Assembly: GCA_958298945.1 (NCBI GenBank)
Contig: OY282607.1
Coordinates: 74,454,868-74,518,867, forward strand
DNA from: Atherix ibis
Taxonomy: Eukaryota; Arthropoda; Insecta; Diptera; Athericidae
DNA length: 64,000 nt
Direction: 5' to 3'
The position numbers and the translations under genes were made by a program. This document shows positions 58,581 to 64,000 of the stretch, one piece after another. The notes below the pieces were generated by a model that made no database searches, was not told the origin of the DNA, and worked only from the letters and a program-made list of their open reading frames with translations. How positions within the stretch are numbered: position 1 is the first letter of the stretch; the number at the start of each line of letters is the position of its first letter.

Positions 58581-59914
58581 CTATTATTGTTATTAGAATA
58601 AATTATATTTTGTTCAGATTTAAATATTAAATAATATAAGGAAAGTATTATAAATGAAATTTGTTGTGTTTTCATTAACCCTCCCCCCCCCCCTGTTTTC
58701 AACAAATTAACCAAAGCAGGAGCTTCATCTTTTAAATCCTAAATGCAATTCAGTTTATTATATTTATTTTTAATAAAACTGATATTTCAAAAATATATGT
58801 AATTTCCGCAGTTAAAAATTAAATAATTACCGCTAATTTTGTAGTTTCGTTGCGAATTAATCAAGAGCACTTATAAGTACAATAGCTTCCATAATTTAAT
58901 CTTAAAATTAAATACGATTACACAAAATTTTGACTTTATGAAGTTAATAAATTTGTTTTTTAAGAAAGTTTTATGAGAACTTGCAGTTAAAGTCACTTTT
59001 CACAAATATCGTAATTTTTTTTTTTCATAAAACTTTCGCCTCAACAAAATATCGCCATTTTTTATGAATCGTAATGAGAATCCTTTTAGTAAATGTGTTC
59101 TGTATATAGTCAATTTTTGGCATTAAATCAAATTTTCAATAAGTTTTGAAAACTTCTAAATATAACCAAAAAGTAATATATTTTATCGAAAATTTTAACC
59201 CAAATCAAGAATTTTTTTACATTATAGTAAATTTACAATCCAAAATCACATACAAAAAATTATATGACACAACTTAAATTTTCCTCTTTTCTCAATCGAC
59301 TTCATCAAGTGTTATTGTGCTATTTTTGCAATTATTTGTTGGTGATGGATTTTTATAATAAAAACTTTTGTATTTTTATATGAGTGAGTATATATGCTTT
59401 AATCTAAAATATTTTATCTATGTATGTTTAAGGGAAAAGATTAAATTTAATTTAAAATAAAATATTTTATTGATAGTATGTATACAAAATCTGTTTCAAA
59501 AGCTTGTTTATAAGAGCAGATTTTAGGCTTGTTGAGGCAGTGGCTTACTGTTGTATTGGACTAGCTAGTGGAGCACGTCGAACTTCACCAAAGGACTCTT
59601 TACTTATTTCTTCTTAAATTCTAATAAAAATATTGGTTTTTCGGTCTATTCTTTTTAAAACCACAATATTCACTTTATAAAAGAAAGTTATCTCCTATTT
59701 CATTAATGATCTCTTATCTTGCGATTAATGATCTCTCATCGTTAATGATCTTTCATCGTTTTTTGCCGCACCTGTTAGCTAAATGACTAATTTCACTTTT
59801 AGCCGTTCTCAGAATTAAGGACGAAAGTATGGAAAGCTTTTTTTCTGACTAGGCTACTAAACAACCTTACCAAAAGTCTGGGCACGGATTTCTGTCTTTC
59901 TGTCTTAGACCGTC
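58581..59914. other. AT-rich DNA; poly-C tract and short tandem repeat
   Basis: An 11-base C run at 58683-58693 is unusual in this AT-rich setting. At 59702-59760 a motif like TTAATGATCTYTCATCG is repeated three times with small changes. No gene is seen. Confidence 0.6.
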
Positions 59915-60235
59915 GTTCATCTTCTAATGCTATGAAACCTAACGCAAAATTTCTTTTCTAATAATATTTCATCTTTTATGAAACTTTTAGATACCTCAGT
60001 ATCCTCTTCATGGCTGCTTTTAATTTTTAAAACAAACTCACATGCTCTACAAAGTCGAATCACCTCAACCTGATCCATCCATAAAAGATGGAATCCTAAA
60101 TAGAACAAATAACTAATTTTATTTAAAACACACACTAATAGATAGCCAAATTGCCTCATGGTCATAGAGCTCCGTCATCGTCCCTGGCTCATTTCCTAGG
60201 GACCTTACATACAAACAAACAAAATAAACAAAACA
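59915..60235 (+). repeat. dispersed repeat, retroelement-like, copy 2
   Basis: Homologous to 34380-34690, in the same orientation, ending in an A-rich ACAAACAAACAAAATAAAC tail. Shared blocks include CTCTACAAAGTC, GCCAAATTGCCTCAT and GGGACCTTACATACAAACAA. The minus strand has an 82-codon frame (60165-59917) that the other copy does not keep open, so coding is unlikely. Confidence 0.6.
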
Positions 60236-63200
60236 AAGATTGTTATTGCAAATATAGTATAACATTTCCATTTTGTTAAGACGAAATGAACAACTCAAAT
60301 TTTTCCATACGCATTTAGATTTATAACTGATTGGAAAATAAACGAATTTAAAATTATTCGTCTATGAAATTCTATGATTGATCTGTTCTTACCAAGTTCT
60401 TATATATGAAGAGAACGATGAACTTTTAACGCGATTATGTTGCATAACATAAGTTTGCATTTGGATGGAAAGTGTTATACTCATAAGTTTTCAACCTATT
60501 ATAAGACTGTAGTTATGTTAGTATTAACTTTGAACTATACAAAATTATTTCAATATATGTCATTTGTTATTATTGAAGAGTAAATTCTTGTTTGTATTCT
60601 GAAACCCTTCGTTTTTGCTAATACCTTTAGTATACTGAACTTCTATCTCGAGTTGTTTTTTAAAATTTTCCTGATATTGGAGAATAATTTGAATTTTCAA
60701 TCCAATTATGAAGATACTTTCTAACAATAGTTTGCCAATTCTACTTTGTCTTCGTTTAGTTCATAATTCGAATTTTATTGACTTAGCATTTACTCGTATT
60801 TCCGTATTTTATGAAATAGTTTCTATGAGTAATTTGAGTAAGTTAAGTATACTTACAAGTACTTAGAAAAGTTCAATTATGTCTGATTGAAAAAGTATGA
60901 AATTTCTAAGTATGGCAGGCAATATTATTTTATTACATTTGAAATATTATTTATACAAAATATTAGAAACATTATTAAATTCATGGAAAAATGTTTAAGT
61001 ATATCAATTTTTACTTGTAAACTTTTAAGAGTAATTTGTGAAAAAAAATGAAACTGAAATATCGAATAAATTTTTGATCAGCATTACGGAATGAATTTTG
61101 ATAAATGCGGAATTATCGATATTGTTATCGTTAAGTTTTCACTCTAAATAATATCGCAAGTGCATAACGATTCGATTAATTGTTTTTATTTGCAAATAAA
61201 GTTTATATTTAAAAAAAAATTCTTTATATTGAATAAACATTACGAGCACATAGAATATATACACACTTAAAAAATTGAAAACAAAAATTAAAGAAATCTT
61301 TGAGATAATTACATGACAAACGTGAATTTCACTATGAAAGTGGAATTGATCATGATTGTTGAAATTATTTTTCATTTAAATTAATCAAAGACATTGGATC
61401 TTGTTTCTACTAAAAATTTTTTAAGAGATAATTTTAACAAAATAGAAGATATTATATATCGAATATATTGTAGATCCGTACAAGTAGTTTCATTATGGAA
61501 ACTGAATAAAACTAATGACAACAACGAGTACGGATCATTATCAGAATATGTCACTTTTCCTGCCTATATTTGAGTATGATCTACATTTGATGATGGCTTA
61601 TCTAGACTAAATATATTTTTATCTTACGAATATTATTTTAAGAAGTAATTGCCGAAAGTGAAAAAGAAATTTCATAAAATAATACGATAATAATTTTGGA
61701 ATGAAGAAAGTTTGGAATTTTTTATGAACTATAATCAGTTTCTGTGCAAACATAATAAATCCCAACACCCCAACAAGATTTGCAATATTATGGGATGATA
61801 ATTATTTAGGGATAACTACAATTACCAACCGGATTTTGATCACGCCCAAGTCATTCCAATTAAAGAGATCGGTTCACACCCAGTTTGCTGTGTGTTTGTT
61901 TTTATCGATTAACAATAAAAACTAATTACTGATCAGCCAAACTCGTTAGAGAGTAACAACAGATTAAAATGGCCGATTGGATTGTTGGCTTTCATTATTA
62001 GTAGGTAACAAGACTAAACATACAATCTGATGTCTAGTAAACCCTATCGATCGGTTGAATATCGAATCGTCAACCAATATGGTCGTGTAGTACAACGGTT
62101 TAGGTCGTAGTCGTGACGAATCATATTGAGCCCCTGGATGTGACCTCAGCCTTAGCCTGAATTCGACTTAAAATCAATCAATCAGTCAGTCAATCAATGA
62201 ATTCGTGTTCAAGTTGAACACCTTGGCAGGTTCGAACAGTTTTGTAGTCATCGACAAGCAAGATGATATTATACTGTCCTTAGGACGTTACGTTTCAATC
62301 ATTATTCGAATATATTATATTTGTACAAACCCAAAAAATTACAAATCGAATGCAGTTCAAGGTTCTTAATTACATAATTTGTCCATGTACCACTCTTGTA
62401 GAACATTGTCGGAAAATCGACGTGGATGATATTGGCAGTGACTCTGCAGAATTGCAATGCAATGAAAGATAATCGATATTTTAATTTTCATCAAATCTAT
62501 CCACGGACAACCCACACATAAACTTAATTATAGTAAAATATGGATATACTTGCACATTACTTGTTTATAATTCGAACAGGATATTTTATAATCCATTCAA
62601 CCACATTCAAACAAATTTAAATTCGATCAATTATAAAGTGTGGTGGTGATCTGATTATGCAATTTACTAAGAGAAACGTATTTTTTTTTTATTATCTTTA
62701 AGGCAATATCTAGTCAAAACAAAAGTTACCTGAAGAGGTTTATTGAATACAGCTTTTACTATAGAAATAATTAAAAAAATGATAAGTACTGCAAAAAATT
62801 ATACGAGTATTATATCTTTGGTGGTCAGTTTGTCTTGAGGAGAAACTGACATTTAAGACGTTTTGAGTTATTATTGTTAAGTTGAATCTGTTTTGAACCG
62901 GTACGTATGAGAGTAACCCACGCAATTTCATGCCAAAGAACAAAAGTGCACCTTTTCGTATTTGAAGGTACGAGTAGTAAATTCATCCGAACGATAGATC
63001 ATGCATTCATCAGCAAGAACAGATCGTAAACTTTACTGACTAGTCTGATTGGATTTATAATCGTTCGAAGGTTAGCATTTCTTTAAGGTCTCAGATTTTT
63101 ATTGCCCTTGACAGGGTATTGTATGACGTCTAGATATGCGTAACATACTTTATTCGAACCTTGTGTCGTCTTGGCCTTGGATACCATTGAAAAAGACAAA

Positions 63201-64000
63201 CATAAGCGATTCATTGTGTGATTCATAAAAAAAACACATTTTTTTTTAAAGACGATATCCTAGATAGAAACTTTTAAATATTTACATACCATTTTGAAAA
63301 AAAAGTTTTTCAAACGCTATCGTTTATCAGCGAGTATTTTTCATTCGCAAAACCAAAACAGACGATTTTCTGATAACAACGACGTACAAGTAAGTACAAA
63401 TGTAATTAGGAGTATTATTAGCAAATAAATTTAGTTAAATTTTAAGAAAATGTTAATCTCTTATTAAAAAAAAAGTTTATTATCTCTGTGTTGAAATTTT
63501 ACTTTTAAATTTATAATTATTTTAAATATTGTTTCCTATAAATCCGGATTTTATGAACAAAGCAAAAAAGTTTTTTTTCTTGAATGTTATAAATGTTATA
63601 CCATAGTAGAAAGCAGATTTAGGTAATAATATTGATTTAGACGAAGAGTTTTGGAGAGTAAACATTTACCGGATTTTATCCCGCTGGAGTGTATATTTTT
63701 GAATATATTGTATATAAGATAGATCTTGACAAATCGAAGAACTAGTGACGCTTGAGTTGTCGCTTACTAGAAAGGATGACTATCAAACAAGGATATTCGA
63801 ATAATGGGAAAGACAAGAATGAAACTGTCTCGACAAGACACAATCACATCACGAATTTATGTGACTTTAAGATCATGATCAAAAAGACTATTACGAATTA
63901 TAAAGGTAGCATCGACAAGTTTATGAAGTATTTTTGACTGAAAGAATTAGATTCGACAGAAATTGGTCTGTTTAGAAGAACTCTGGAGTTCGAGTCCGTA
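60236..64000. other. no gene recognised to the window end
   Basis: AT-rich with a GC-richer part at about 61960-62500. A short run of AATC/AGTC units lies at 62172-62200. A tRNA-like stretch near 62085-62160 (TGTAGTACAACGGTTTAGG, A-box-like) lacks a convincing B box. No exon or transposon could be supported. Confidence 0.45.

Noticed and set aside
58683..58693. 11-base poly-C run
   Set aside because: Unusual for the composition, but it is a simple homopolymer of uncertain length with no associated feature.
59917..60165. 82-codon minus-strand frame
   Set aside because: The homologous repeat at 34380-34690 does not keep the frame open, so it is not a conserved coding region.
1..64000. CRISPR arrays, rRNA genes, bacterial operons
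   Set aside because: No regularly spaced repeats, no rRNA-like sequence and no prokaryotic gene organisation. Introns and mariners show that this is animal nuclear DNA.

Overview
The window looks like nuclear DNA of a higher fly (Diptera, probably Schizophora). It is very AT-rich, its introns use GT/AG signals, it holds a split host gene whose closest known relative is Drosophila crossveinless-c (cv-c, RhoGAP88C; vertebrate DLC1/STARD13), and it is littered with dead mariner transposons. The species cannot be fixed from the sequence alone.

Host gene. Nine coding exons of the DLC1/cv-c orthologue lie on the minus strand (29114 down to 13490). All junctions keep the reading frame, giving 959 residues plus a stop after a 2-nt split codon. 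In order they encode the second half of a SAM domain (28963-29114), a Ser/basic-rich linker (15924-16862), a RhoGAP domain with the GLFRKSG arginine finger (15349-15614, 14931-15251, 14367-14847) and a START domain (14367-14847, 13981-14250, 13686-13865, 13490-13604). A 12.1-kb intron separates the SAM exon from the linker exon. The first half of the SAM domain and the N-terminus were not found, so they lie further upstream, in the window or beyond it.

Mobile DNA. Four copies of one DD34D mariner with ACGAGGGTCGTTCAATAAGT ends occur at 200-1400 (+), 19081-20388 (-), 22305-23537 (+) and 57444-58580 (-); two of them form an inverted pair inside the 12.1-kb intron. Other mariner-superfamily pieces are a deletion derivative (3873-4799), a mellifera-type element (7731-9419) carrying a MITE-like insertion, a nearly full-length mauritiana-type element (46687-47974), two FLJ37770-like remnants (20410-20970 and 38010-38690) and a Tc3/DDE-like remnant (51535-51990). 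A Jockey-clade LINE remnant with ORF1 zinc knuckles and part of the endonuclease lies at 5690-7420. None of these appears able to make an active protein.

Structure beyond genes. The most notable items are an A-B-A' duplication at 35444-36341, in which B copies DNA 3.9 kb upstream; a perfect 32-bp-arm hairpin at 7410-7483; a 25-bp-arm inverted duplication in mariner copy 3; an in-frame re-duplication of the first catalytic motif in mariner copy 2; a two-copy unknown retroelement-like repeat; and a shared AGCTGTCAAAAT motif upstream of transposase genes from different mariner families. The remaining 36-64 kb is mainly AT-rich intronic or intergenic DNA with a few GC-richer islands, including a possible core promoter near 44.2-44.4 kb.
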